Of a DNA stretch of 64,000 nucleotides, positions 5,821 to 14,168 are shown piece by piece. Numbering within the stretch: position 1 is the first letter of the stretch; every line of letters begins with the position of its first letter. The DNA comes from Bacteroidaceae bacterium. Its GTDB lineage: Bacteria; Bacteroidota; Bacteroidia; Bacteroidales; Bacteroidaceae. The translations under genes and the position numbers were made by a program. The notes under the pieces were generated by a model, which was given only the letters and a program-made list of their open reading frames with translations, was not told the origin of the DNA and made no database searches. The stretch covers positions 1 through 64,000 of the forward strand of contig JAEESE010000016.1 in the NCBI GenBank assembly GCA_016286165.1, written 5' to 3'.

Positions 5821-6993
5821 TTATTCTTGCTCAGGAGATTTTGCCATGTATTTCCTGACGAGATTGTCCATCTTTTGATTAAAGTTCTCGATTTCTTTCT
5901 TTGCTATTTCTTCTTTCAGTATCTGGGTCGAACATCTTTTCAGCGCGCCTAATTTGACCGGTGCCAGTTTGCCGCCATTGGTCGTATAGAAGTCGGTGAA
6001 GTACGTAAGCCAATACTCCAGACCGCGCGAGGCGTTCACCTTGGACCATTTGTGCAGCATAGCCAGGAACTTGCCTCCGATGCGCCCCTCCTGCCCTCCG
6101 GGATTCAGTTCGTCGATATGCGAATAGGCCGTTCGGCAGCGCATCACCTGCTGCTTGTCGTCGCCCCAAAGGGCACGCTCCTGGTTGGTGATGCCCTGCC
6201 GGCGCGCCGCCATCACCTCTTCGCTGATAACCCAGTCGTTGTATTCGTTTTCGTCCAACTTGTGATAAAGCAAGGCGCTGATCTCTTCCATGCTCTTCTT
6301 TTCCTGTTTCCACGCTTCCACCTTCTTCATGAGGTCGTTCTCCATGTCGGCATTCATGTCGATAAAGCGCCTGATGACCGAGCGGTTGTTCTGCAACACA
6401 ACCCTACGGCTCTTCTTGTGCTTGTCGTAGGCCTCAACGGGATTGGCCCTGATATACTCTACTTCCTCTATTATGCCGAGGCACAGATCTATGCACGCCT
6501 TCAAGTGACGCTCGTAGCAGACAATCTCGTTGTACAACGTGCGAACCGATTCCTTGTGATATTCCAATCCCCATAGCGAGGGCGTGTAAGGACCTTTACC
6601 CATTTTTGAGCTGTCGATTACCCTGCGCTTAGAGTTGCTGTTACCGCGCGAGCGCTTCTTCTCGCACAAGCGCTCCAGCATGTGCAAGCCCCTACTGATG
6701 CCGCTGCGCATCTTGTTCATGAGCATGTGGCATGTGCTGTAACGTTTGTTGTAGTTGGTGGCAAACTTCTCGACGAATCCTTCGTCCTTAAGTTTCTTCA
6801 AGCGAGTATATTCCAACTGCGTGAGGCCGTCGCTGTTTCGGATGTAGTTGGTAAATTCAATCACTTTCTCCTCGCTCGTGATTCTTCCTGCTTCCAGGCC
6901 GTCGGTAAAGCGGTCCACTTCGCTATTCCCGTAAACATCTCTCAGCTGGCTTAGTTCCTCTTCGGTTTTATCTATATGTAAGTCGTATGACAT
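5821..6993 (-). CDS. Hypothetical protein, 390 aa, helical and highly charged
   Basis: I do not recognise a family. The ATG at 6991-6993 (MSYDLHIDKTEEELSQL) is chosen over an upstream TTG because a TATTTTTG promoter box overlaps that TTG. The protein is rich in Lys, Glu and Arg with long predicted helices, one Cys-containing helical stretch (YERHLKACIDLCLGIIEEVE) and no signal peptide. Middle residues CEKKRSRGNSNSKRRVIDSS form a basic patch that could contact nucleic acid. It sits next to the primase-type module and is divergent from an AT-rich lipoprotein gene. This suggests accessory origin; a function cannot be assigned. Confidence 0.7.
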   Translation of the reverse strand: MSYDLHIDKTEEELSQLRDVYGNSEVDRFTDGLEAGRITSEEKVIEFTNYIRNSDGLTQLEYTRLKKLKDEGFVEKFATNYNKRYSTCHMLMNKMRSGISRGLHMLERLCEKKRSRGNSNSKRRVIDSSKMGKGPYTPSLWGLEYHKESVRTLYNEIVCYERHLKACIDLCLGIIEEVEYIRANPVEAYDKHKKSRRVVLQNNRSVIRRFIDMNADMENDLMKKVEAWKQEKKSMEEISALLYHKLDENEYNDWVISEEVMAARRQGITNQERALWGDDKQQVMRCRTAYSHIDELNPGGQEGRIGGKFLAMLHKWSKVNASRGLEYWLTYFTDFYTTNGGKLAPVKLGALKRCSTQILKEEIAKKEIENFNQKMDNLVRKYMAKSPEQE

Positions 6994-7017
6994 AGCATTA
7001 TTTCTTTTATCAGCCCG

Positions 7018-7025
7018 CAAAAATA
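7018..7025 (-). promoter_or_regulatory. -7 box of the 390-aa gene
   Basis: The minus strand reads TATTTTTG (TAnnTTTG), 24 nt before the chosen ATG. It is divergent from the promoter at 7069-7097. Confidence 0.5.
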
Positions 7026-7068
7026 CATAATAATTATCAGAGAGCTGAAACTTTTAACTCATTTTTTC

Positions 7069-7097
7069 TTTGTTCATCAGCTAAATCAATATCTTTG
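7069..7097 (+). promoter_or_regulatory. Promoter of the AT-rich lipoprotein gene
   Basis: TTTG (7069-7072), a 17-nt spacer and TATCTTTG (7090-7097) lie about 60 nt before the ATG. Confidence 0.7.
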
Positions 7098-7155
7098 TCG
7101 CCGAAAAGGTACAAAACATAACTTATAAAACTTAACAATTTAATCAATCAAAACG

Positions 7156-8025
7156 ATGAAAAAAATTATTCAAGCCATCACCTTTGGCTGCCTTTTGTCA
7201 GCATGTTCAACTATGGAATATGTACAAATTGTAGACATTCAGAGTAATAACCTGACAGAGAAAGAGAACAACTACATCTATGAGGATGACAATTGCAAGA
7301 TTTTATATAATTTCTGGGGAAGTCATGGAAAGCCTGGATTTGTGATAGAAAACAAAACAGATGAAATGCTTTATGTTAACCTTGCAAATACCTTTTTCAA
7401 TAGAAATGGAATGGCATATGACTATTTTCTTAACAGAAGTTATAGTATAGGCAAATCCGCTATCAGCACGTCTGGAAAGTCCGCATCAGCAAATGTTTTT
7501 GGAATATGGGCTCTGTCTAATCTTCCCGGAAGCAAATCATTCATCCAAACTGAAGGTGCCTCTATAGGTTCTACCTCAAATCTCACATATGAAGAGAAGG
7601 AGATTTCCGTTGTGCCTCCTCATAGTAGGAAGTACTTTGATGAATATGAAATTTGGGATGATGTCATTCAAGATTGCTCTATTAAGTTGTTCCCTAAAAG
7701 GAAACAAAAGGAGTCCATGTCTTTCACTAAGGATAACTCCCCTTTGAAATTCGGGAACTATATTACATATAAAATTGGCGAAAATGGAAACAATTATCAT
7801 ATAACCAACGATTTCTATGTTTCCGGTTTTACCAATTATAAGTTAGATGAGGTTAAAGAGAATGTCAAGATTGGATGTCAAGAGCAAAATACAATCTCTA
7901 TCAATAAATATCAAAAGGGAACAAGTTATTTCATTCATTACACTAACAAGCATAACAATGATTATTCTGCCGATGCAAAGGGCTTTCCCAATTCTAGCGG
8001 ACAATTTTATGATATACTCTACTAA
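7156..8025 (+). CDS. Hypothetical lipoprotein, AT-rich
   Basis: A 289-aa protein with a short lipoprotein signal (MKKIIQAITFGCLLSACS; lipobox LSAC, Cys at about residue 17), so probably anchored to the outer or inner membrane. The rest is Asn-, Lys- and Ser-rich (for example YDYFLNRSYSIGKSA and VVPPHSRKYFDEYEIWDD), with predicted beta strands. I do not recognise a domain. Codons are clearly AT-richer than in neighbouring genes, which suggests recent horizontal transfer. It has its own promoter and a strong terminator and so is a single-gene unit. Confidence 0.75.
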   Translation: MKKIIQAITFGCLLSACSTMEYVQIVDIQSNNLTEKENNYIYEDDNCKILYNFWGSHGKPGFVIENKTDEMLYVNLANTFFNRNGMAYDYFLNRSYSIGKSAISTSGKSASANVFGIWALSNLPGSKSFIQTEGASIGSTSNLTYEEKEISVVPPHSRKYFDEYEIWDDVIQDCSIKLFPKRKQKESMSFTKDNSPLKFGNYITYKIGENGNNYHITNDFYVSGFTNYKLDEVKENVKIGCQEQNTISINKYQKGTSYFIHYTNKHNNDYSADAKGFPNSSGQFYDILY

Positions 8026-8047
8026 ATGTTGAGAAAAATATATGAAG

Positions 8048-8078
8048 GAAGGGCTGCGCTGTGTGAGCGCGGCCCTTC
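8048..8078 (+). terminator. Terminator of the AT-rich lipoprotein gene
   Basis: GAAGGGCTGCGCT (8048-8060) pairs with AGCGCGGCCCTTC (8066-8078) around a 5-nt loop. An AT-rich stretch follows. Confidence 0.7.
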
Positions 8079-8169
8079 ATGTATAATTATAATCTTTCTT
8101 AAGTAATTATCCAGCCCTTCTGTCTTTTTCAACGACAGACGTCAAATGCGACCAAAGAGGTGCACTACC

Positions 8170-10263
8170 CTACTTTCCCAGGATTCCCGTTTCCGTGTCC
8201 TTGTGCTCCATCTTACGCTCGATGTCGCGGTAGCGGCGCCCGTGGTCGAGACGGTAGGTGAGGCGGAGGGTAATCATGTTGCCGTTGTCACGCTGGTGCT
8301 GAACCACGGTCTTTTGGATGTGGCGGCTGAGCAGTTCCGTTCTGTTTGTCCGCGGATTGCTACAGAAGGGATTCTGCGCGAAGAGGGCAACCTGAAGACC
8401 GAACTTGGTGCGGTAGGAGGTGCTGAGGTACCACGTCGCTCCCTGATGCCCGCGATGCTCGCCCTCCATGAAGTTCCAGCCGTGGTCGGCATATGCCCCT
8501 AACGTCCAGCGGCCGAGATATGCCTGAAGGGAGTAGCCGCCGTTGTAGGCGGTATAGGTGTGGGCGTAGTCCTCGCCATAGTTGAAGAAACGGTAGATGC
8601 CGCCGTAGGCAGACAGGCTGAGGCGCTCGGGCACGATGTCCCATTGGTTGTAACTTTGGATATAGAAGAAGTTGCAGGCGTTGTCGGCGTTGGTCTGCGT
8701 CTGATAGAAATGGCCGTCCCGACGGATGTACTGCTCCATATTGCAATGAGCGTTGAGGCGGTAGTAGCCTTGCAGGTCGGTGGTGAAGCCCGGGCGAGTG
8801 TAGGTCAGGTGCAGGTCGTGACTGGTGACGCGGTTGGGATGGATATCGGGATTGCCCACCAGCGTTTCCATCTGATTCAGCCGGATGCTGACGTCGCTCA
8901 CAAGAGCTATCTGTGAGACGTGCTGCGAGACCTCGAAGGCATAGCGTGCCCGCAGGTGGTCGGTGATGGCATAGGAGAGCATGAACTTAGGACGGAAGAG
9001 CCAGAAGTGCTGGCGGCGCTCGCCCTGACGGTAGCAGCGCAGGCTGGAGCCCATACCTCCCATGTAGGTGAGATGCTGCCATCGCCCTTGCAGCTGCGCG
9101 AAGAGATAGGCGTCCGACGTGTGCATCGAATTGGTGGCTTCGACGTCGCCGCTGTAGACATTATGGCTGTAGCGCTGCCCGAACTGCGCGCCCGTGGTGA
9201 CGGTGAAGGGCTTGAGGCGGTTCTCGTAGAGGGCTTCGCTCCAGAGTGAGCGCGTACGGCCGTCGGTATCGTAGGCGTAGGCTTCAGCCCCGTCGCGCAC
9301 GATGTCGCCCGTTGTCTTGATGAGCGTGCCTACCGCGTTGGCTGTCAGCGACTGATGGCGACGGAAGTCCTGATGATAATAGAGGTCCAGCGAGGGCGAG
9401 TTGCCGCGCGAAGATGAGTTGTTGTGATAAGGCACGTCGTCAAGCGCCATCGTGGCTGTGCTCTCGCTGGGGCGCAGGGCTTGGTTGCCGGAGAGCTTTG
9501 CCTGAAAGACGTAGTTGCTGTCGCTGAGGCTGTAGGTGAGCTGCGCGTTGTGATCGAGGCCGCGGTCCTGCTTGCTGAGCAACCGGCGATGTAGGTTGAC
9601 AGCCTCGCCCGACTCCAGGTGATACGTCGCCCGCTCGTCGTACTCCTCGCCGCGGAAACGATTGTAGTTCAAATCGTAGGTGAAGGCCAGTTCGCTACGC
9701 CCGCGGTTCACCTTGCCGTAGAGCGTCTCGTTGCCGTTTGCCACGGTAAGCGTGTTCGTCAGGTCGGCGCCGAGGACGTAGCCGCTCACAGCCTTCCTGA
9801 CCACAATATTAATCACGTAGGCTACGCCTTCGCCATAGCGCAGGCTGGGGTTGTCGATGAATTCCACGCGTTGCACGCCCGCCATGTCCAACCCTAACAG
9901 GTCTTCCTTCGAGGCCGCTACGTCGTTGATGCGCACCTGCACGCCTCCGATGCTGCTGAGCGCCGTGATGCTGCTCAAGGCTTCGTCCACGCGGATATGC
10001 GGCAGCGCGAGTTTTGCCAGCAGCGAATAGCCGTTGGGCGAGCTCTCCAGTTGCCGGCGAGTGGGGAAAATCCATGTTCCGTCCACCTTCTGCACCGTCC
10101 GAGCCGCCTTCACGGTCACTTCGCTCATCGTGGTGTTCAGCTCAGCTGCCTGAGTCACGGAATCCTTTTTCTCGTCGTGAATCTGTGCTTCTTTTTTCTC
10201 GTTTTGTGCCGTGGCGCTCATGACCATCGCCGTCAGCATCATAGTGAATAGAACCTTTTTCAT
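8170..10263 (-). CDS. Outer-membrane beta-barrel protein of TonB-receptor type
   Basis: A 697-aa protein with a signal peptide (first 19 residues, ending SATAQ). A plug-like segment follows (about residues 45-160: SEVTVKAARTVQKVDGTW, then IGGVQVRINDVAASKEDLLG and IKV-type strands YVINIVVRKA). A 22-strand-type barrel comes next (residues 170-690), with alternating aromatic residues such as YNRFRGEEY and ITLRLTYRLDHG. It fits the Bacteroidetes outer-membrane beta-barrel family related to TonB-dependent receptors but lacks an N-terminal carboxypeptidase-like domain. No SusD partner is adjacent, so the substrate is unknown. It has a promoter box at 10286-10293 preceded by three 11-bp repeats. Confidence 0.8.
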   Translation of the reverse strand: MKKVLFTMMLTAMVMSATAQNEKKEAQIHDEKKDSVTQAAELNTTMSEVTVKAARTVQKVDGTWIFPTRRQLESSPNGYSLLAKLALPHIRVDEALSSITALSSIGGVQVRINDVAASKEDLLGLDMAGVQRVEFIDNPSLRYGEGVAYVINIVVRKAVSGYVLGADLTNTLTVANGNETLYGKVNRGRSELAFTYDLNYNRFRGEEYDERATYHLESGEAVNLHRRLLSKQDRGLDHNAQLTYSLSDSNYVFQAKLSGNQALRPSESTATMALDDVPYHNNSSSRGNSPSLDLYYHQDFRRHQSLTANAVGTLIKTTGDIVRDGAEAYAYDTDGRTRSLWSEALYENRLKPFTVTTGAQFGQRYSHNVYSGDVEATNSMHTSDAYLFAQLQGRWQHLTYMGGMGSSLRCYRQGERRQHFWLFRPKFMLSYAITDHLRARYAFEVSQHVSQIALVSDVSIRLNQMETLVGNPDIHPNRVTSHDLHLTYTRPGFTTDLQGYYRLNAHCNMEQYIRRDGHFYQTQTNADNACNFFYIQSYNQWDIVPERLSLSAYGGIYRFFNYGEDYAHTYTAYNGGYSLQAYLGRWTLGAYADHGWNFMEGEHRGHQGATWYLSTSYRTKFGLQVALFAQNPFCSNPRTNRTELLSRHIQKTVVQHQRDNGNMITLRLTYRLDHGRRYRDIERKMEHKDTETGILGK

Positions 10264-10285
10264 CGTTGCCTTTGTTTTTTTGCTG

Positions 10286-10293
10286 CAAAGGTA
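10286..10293 (-). promoter_or_regulatory. -7 box of the beta-barrel gene
   Basis: The minus strand reads TACCTTTG, followed by CAGC, a frequent Bacteroidetes start region. It lies 22 nt before the ATG. No exact TTTG is present upstream, so an activator may be needed. Confidence 0.65.
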
Positions 10294-10320
10294 TCGAAAA
10301 AGGCTCTATCCTGCGAAATA

Positions 10321-10353
10321 ATTTGTCTGACATTTGTCTGACATTTGCCTGAC
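10321..10353. promoter_or_regulatory. Three tandem 11-bp repeats upstream of the promoter
   Basis: ATTTGTCTGAC is repeated at 10321, 10332 and (with one change, ATTTGCCTGAC) 10343. The 11-bp period places all copies on one face of the DNA. They lie 28-60 bp upstream of the -7 box of the beta-barrel gene. This is the typical arrangement for a cooperatively binding activator or response regulator. Confidence 0.6.
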
Positions 10354-10394
10354 AAATATCTAACCTATTGATTTACAAACCTTATTACCCACTA

Positions 10395-11720
10395 TCAGTC
10401 GCCCACATAAGAGCCGATGAAGAAGATGGCACCCGTGCTCTGTTCGCTGATAATATATAGGAACGGGCGCGTAGCGTGGAAGGTGACATGCGGAAGATCT
10501 TGAGGTTCTCCGACACTCGTGAATTTTATTCCTATCACCGTCACAGCAGCCGCCTCGGAACCTTCTTCGTCGAGCTTGATACGGGCCACCTGTTTCATTA
10601 TACCGATATACGTAGGCACATTGCAGAAGTCGGGGAACTCAGCCTCAGGGGTGAAAGCCCTAGGCATGCCGAGGTCCGACATGATGGGCACTAAGTCCTG
10701 ATTGGTGTTGGATTCAAAACGTGGCAGCTTGACATCCGCTATGACAGGACTGCCGAAACGGTATTGGCGCCATGTCTCATTAGTCAGCCCGCGCATGACA
10801 TCGTTTAAGGTCTTGCCTTCGGCGGGCAACAGGATATTCATAGCATAGGCTCCGTTGCCGTAGGGCAGGTGCAGCATTTCGAACAGCTCGGTCTTGGCAT
10901 AGTTGAATTGGTGGTCCTTCATGTGCATCATAGGCAGTTGGCGCTCGGAGCCGTCCTCGCCCTTGAATGTCTCGTCCTTGGTATTGGCCTTATCGAACTT
11001 CTGAGACCACGTGCCTTTGAAATAGATGGCGTTGAGCAGATAGCTGACGGCACCTGGGTCGAACTCATACTCGGAGAGCACCTCGGGTATCATACCTTCG
11101 GTGTGGTCGTTGCCCCATTTGTTGATGACCGAGCGGGTGAGGCCGTCGTGGAAGTCGCGCGTCTCGGGCACGGCGTCGTAGTACTGCTTGGCCAAATCCA
11201 CGAACATGGGCTTGAGCTGGTAGGGCTTGTTCATGTAGATGGTGTTGGCAATCATCACCTTGGTGAGTTTGTCCAGCGCCGGTGCCTCGGTAAGCATCTT
11301 GCTGCAGAAGGAGTTGATGCCGTCGGCGCCGGTATCGGCGAAGCACAGCACGTCGTTGATCTGCTGACCGGTCTCGCCCGTGGCGCCGTTGTTGAGCATA
11401 CCCAGGGCGTAGGTGATGCTTATGGGCGAGAGGATGATGCTCTGAGGCTTGGCAAAGCACGGACCTGCAGGTCTGGGCAGCGCGACAGTACGGAACAGGT
11501 TGAAGGCGAACTCGTTGTTGGCCTGCACCATTTCCTGCTGAGCGCGCGTCAGCGTGATGGGTTTCAATTCATTGTCCTCGGGAGTCACCACAGGCTCCAC
11601 CACGGGATCTATCACGGGCTCGTCGTTATTCTCGCTACTGCACGAGGTCATTGTCGTGCCTGTGCCTATTGTTGCGGCTGCAAACATGGCGGTCATTACC
11701 AAAAAACGAATCTGTTTCAT
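10395..11720 (-). CDS. Serpin-family serine protease inhibitor, lipoprotein
   Basis: A 441-aa protein with a lipoprotein signal (MTSC, Cys near residue 27), an acidic linker (EPVIDPVVEPVV) and a full serpin fold from about residue 62. NNEFAFNLFRTV, ILSPISITYALGMLNNGATG, YLLNAIYFKGTWSQKF and VTFHATRPFLYIISEQSTGA match conserved serpin blocks. The hinge EEGSEAAAVT before the reactive loop matches the inhibitory consensus, so it is probably an active suicide inhibitor. The scissile bond should lie within IGIKFTS. Cell-surface display could protect against host or competitor proteases. Confidence 0.93.
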   Translation of the reverse strand: MKQIRFLVMTAMFAAATIGTGTTMTSCSSENNDEPVIDPVVEPVVTPEDNELKPITLTRAQQEMVQANNEFAFNLFRTVALPRPAGPCFAKPQSIILSPISITYALGMLNNGATGETGQQINDVLCFADTGADGINSFCSKMLTEAPALDKLTKVMIANTIYMNKPYQLKPMFVDLAKQYYDAVPETRDFHDGLTRSVINKWGNDHTEGMIPEVLSEYEFDPGAVSYLLNAIYFKGTWSQKFDKANTKDETFKGEDGSERQLPMMHMKDHQFNYAKTELFEMLHLPYGNGAYAMNILLPAEGKTLNDVMRGLTNETWRQYRFGSPVIADVKLPRFESNTNQDLVPIMSDLGMPRAFTPEAEFPDFCNVPTYIGIMKQVARIKLDEEGSEAAAVTVIGIKFTSVGEPQDLPHVTFHATRPFLYIISEQSTGAIFFIGSYVGD

Positions 11721-11764
11721 GTTTCAAATACCAAGTAAACGGTAAAAGTTTAAAGCTTAAAGGC

Positions 11765-11806
11765 GGTTAAGGTTAAGGTCAACGTCAAGGTCAACGTCAA
11801 GGTTAA
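11765..11806. repeat. Seven 6-bp repeats at the serpin transcription start
   Basis: Seven hexamers of the form GGTTAA, GGTCAA or CGTCAA run from 11765 to 11806. They lie just downstream of the serpin -7 box and so form the start of its 5' untranslated region. Confidence 0.8.
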
Positions 11807-11811
11807 CGATG

Positions 11812-11819
11812 CAAAATTA
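11812..11819 (-). promoter_or_regulatory. -7 box of the serpin gene
   Basis: The minus strand reads TAATTTTG then CATCG. It lies about 92 nt before the ATG, with the hexamer repeats between. Confidence 0.55.
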
Positions 11820-11984
11820 CACCTTTCTATTTACATATACACACCTTTTCGCCAAAATATTACAGCAGGGACGTTTTTTTTGTCGATTTTTTAATTTTTG
11901 GGAATGATATTGCAATCATGTTAACGGTCTGAAAGGGCGCTAAAGATTCAATTATAGGTGATTACACAATTTATTCGGCATAAA

Positions 11985-12016
11985 TTTGGTGGAAATGAGA
12001 TTAATATCTACTTTTG
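11985..12016 (+). promoter_or_regulatory. Promoter of the GH5 gene
   Basis: TTTG (11985-11988), a 20-nt spacer and TACTTTTG (12009-12016) match the Bacteroidetes consensus fully. The leader is about 40 nt. Confidence 0.8.
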
Positions 12017-12043
12017 CATAGCGAAGTTGAAGTGAAAGTCAAC

Positions 12044-12081
12044 TGAAACAAAGATTATTGAATGAAACAAAGATTATTGAA
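12044..12081 (+). repeat. Perfect 19-bp tandem duplication across the GH5 start codon
   Basis: TGAAACAAAGATTATTGAA occurs at 12044-12062 and again at 12063-12081. The base before the first copy is C, so only the second copy forms ATG (12062-12064). The leader and the first codons of the gene are therefore duplicates. Confidence 0.9.
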
Positions 12082-13831
12082 AGTGAAAATATCCGCGCTT
12101 ATCATGGGCTTGCTCCTCGTGGGAACTGCTCCTACGGCCGCTGCTGATTTCGAGACGGCCACTAATGCTGTGAAGAATATGGGACTGGGCTGGAATCTGG
12201 GCAATACGCTGGATGCCAACAGCCAGTCGGTGACCGACGTCACCAGCGCCGCATACTGGGGACAGCAGGACCTGTCGTCGGAGACGTGCTGGGGGCAGTT
12301 TGTCACCAAGCCCGAGTTGATGAAAATGATGAAGAATGCCGGCTTCGGAGCTATTCGCGTGCCCGTGACATGGTACAACCACATGGATGCCGAAGGCAAC
12401 GTGAATCCTGCGTGGATGGCACGCGTGCACGAAGTGGTGGACTATGTGGTGAGCCAGGGCATGTACTGCATAATAAACGTGCACCACGACACGGGCGCCG
12501 ACGGCAGCAGCTTCAAATCGTGGCTCAAGGCCGACGAGTCCGTCTATGCGCAGAACAAAGCCCGTTACGAGAAGCTGTGGCGCCAAATAGCCGAGGAATT
12601 CAAGGACTATGGGCAGCTGCTGCTCTTCGAGAGTTACAACGAGATGCTCGACAAGTACAGCTCGTGGTGCTTCGCCTCGTTTGCATCGCCGGCGCGGTAT
12701 AATGCTGCCGATGCCACTTCGGCTTACAACGCCATCAACAGCTATGCACGAAGCTTTGTGACCACCGTGAGAGGCACGGGCGGCAACAATGCACAGCGCA
12801 ACCTGATAGTGAACACCTATGCTGCTGCCAACGGCTTAGGCACATGGAGCAGCCACCTCGTGGAGCCCCTTACGCAGCTCAACAAGCCCGAAGGCGAATC
12901 GGACCATATCGCCTTTCAGGTGCACGCCTATCCGTCGATAGCCAACAGCAACGGCACCGACCGCCCAATAGCCGACATCAAGAAGGAAGTGGACGACATG
13001 ATAGGCCTGCTGAAGACTCATCTCGTAGCCAAGGGCGCGCCCGTGATATTCGGAGAATGGGGCACGTCGAATGTTGATGCCAATGAAACGGATTATGCCA
13101 AGAGGCCTGCGCTGATGAAGCAGTTCTGCCAGTATTTCGTGCAGAAGTGCAAGGCCAATGACATCGCCACCTTCTTCTGGATGGGCCTCTCCGACGGCTC
13201 GGCACGTCTGTTCCCCGCCTTCAGCCAGGCTGACTTGGCAAAATGGCTGTTGCAGGCTTATTATGGCAACAGCTATAACCCGGTATTGCCTGAACGCAGC
13301 GACTACGGCACCAGCTGTATCTCAGCCACCGTGGACTATAACCAGCAATGGTCGGAGCTCAACCTTACGTCGGGCAGCTTCACCGCCAAGGACTACACAA
13401 AGATTATCATAGAGCTGGAAGAAGCGCCGGCATCAGGGCTGCTGCAGGTTAAGGTCTACGGCACTAAGCAAGAATACATCCCGCTCTCTACGGCCACGTC
13501 CACCGTCGCCTTCACCACGGCTATGGGTACGATAACCCGCGTCACCCTACAATGCATGAAGGCTAAGGGCAGCGTGAGGGTGAAGAACGTCTGGCTGGTG
13601 AAGGCCGACGACGAGAAGGTGTCCAGCGACCCAAGCGTGTTCTGGGGCTGTTCGATGCGCGACATCAGCATCAGCTACCCGACCGGCGTCAGACATATGG
13701 CTGCCGAGACTCCTGCCGACGGCCGTATATATGACCTCTCCGGGCGGATAATATCAAATGCCAAATCGTCGAATGGTGTATTGCGCAAGGGCATTTACAT
13801 CAGAAATGGCAAGAAGATTTTGGTGAAATAG
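12062..13831 (+). CDS. GH5 endo-beta-glucanase (cellulase) with C-terminal sorting-like tail
   Basis: A 589-aa secreted enzyme. A signal peptide (to about residue 27) is followed by a GH5 catalytic domain (about residues 30-410). It shows MGLGWNLGNTLDA, GAIRVPVTWYNH, INVHHDTG, the acid/base E194 in FESYNEM and the nucleophile E332 in FGEWGTS. It should cleave internal beta-1,4 links of cellulose, xyloglucan or mixed-linkage glucan. A beta-sandwich-like region (about 420-540) follows. The tail IYDLSGRIIS, then KGIYIRNGKKILVK, looks like a type IX secretion-type C-terminal domain, suggesting surface delivery. It stands alone, with no SusCD genes nearby. Confidence 0.93.
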   Translation: MKQRLLKVKISALIMGLLLVGTAPTAAADFETATNAVKNMGLGWNLGNTLDANSQSVTDVTSAAYWGQQDLSSETCWGQFVTKPELMKMMKNAGFGAIRVPVTWYNHMDAEGNVNPAWMARVHEVVDYVVSQGMYCIINVHHDTGADGSSFKSWLKADESVYAQNKARYEKLWRQIAEEFKDYGQLLLFESYNEMLDKYSSWCFASFASPARYNAADATSAYNAINSYARSFVTTVRGTGGNNAQRNLIVNTYAAANGLGTWSSHLVEPLTQLNKPEGESDHIAFQVHAYPSIANSNGTDRPIADIKKEVDDMIGLLKTHLVAKGAPVIFGEWGTSNVDANETDYAKRPALMKQFCQYFVQKCKANDIATFFWMGLSDGSARLFPAFSQADLAKWLLQAYYGNSYNPVLPERSDYGTSCISATVDYNQQWSELNLTSGSFTAKDYTKIIIELEEAPASGLLQVKVYGTKQEYIPLSTATSTVAFTTAMGTITRVTLQCMKAKGSVRVKNVWLVKADDEKVSSDPSVFWGCSMRDISISYPTGVRHMAAETPADGRIYDLSGRIISNAKSSNGVLRKGIYIRNGKKILVK

Positions 13832-13884
13832 CTTCTTTATAGATTAAGGATTAAAGATTTAAGGTTGCAGGAAAGCAAGAAAGC

Positions 13885-13915
13885 AATTAGCCCAGGGCAT
13901 AGCCTTGGGTTAATT
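13885..13915. repeat. AGCCCAGGGC hairpin, copy 1
   Basis: AATTAGCCCAGGGC, ATAG, then CCTTGGGTTAATT forms an imperfect hairpin 54 bp after the GH5 stop codon. Related hairpins lie at 19067-19092 and 36973-36991. Confidence 0.6.
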
Positions 13916-13963
13916 GTTTGTACACATGGGCTAATGTTCCACCTTCGATGGACGGTTAGAGCC

Positions 13964-14047
13964 TTCCACTCCCCCTTCTACTCCCCCTTCTACTCCACAT
14001 TCCACTCCCCCTTCCACTCCCTCTTCCACTCCCACTTCTACTTTTTT
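13964..14047. repeat. 12-bp minisatellite, seven units
   Basis: Seven units of TTCYACTCCCCC type run from 13964 to 14047, in the 337-bp gap between the GH5 and ABC genes. Besides this, the hairpin at 13885 and the promoter at 14115, I see nothing in the gap. A + strand frame over it codes only FHSP/FYSP repeats and has no gene-like features. Confidence 0.85.
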
Positions 14048-14114
14048 TAGAAAGATTATTGTTATGATTGCAACTTTTCACATTTCTTTTTCGTCATATA
14101 CTATAAAGATGCAC

Positions 14115-14122
14115 TACCTTTG
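14115..14122 (+). promoter_or_regulatory. -7 box of the MacAB-type operon
   Basis: TACCTTTG followed by CAG lies about 47 nt before the GTG start of the ATPase gene. Confidence 0.65.
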
Positions 14123-14168
14123 CAGAAAATTTCGTTTAGGGCACAAAGTATAACGTTTAGAAGAGAAA

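Noticed and set aside
13865-14050. Small protein of FHSP/FYSP repeats
   Set aside because: The frame exists only because the 12-bp repeat is free of stop codons; there is no promoter, start context or conservation signal.
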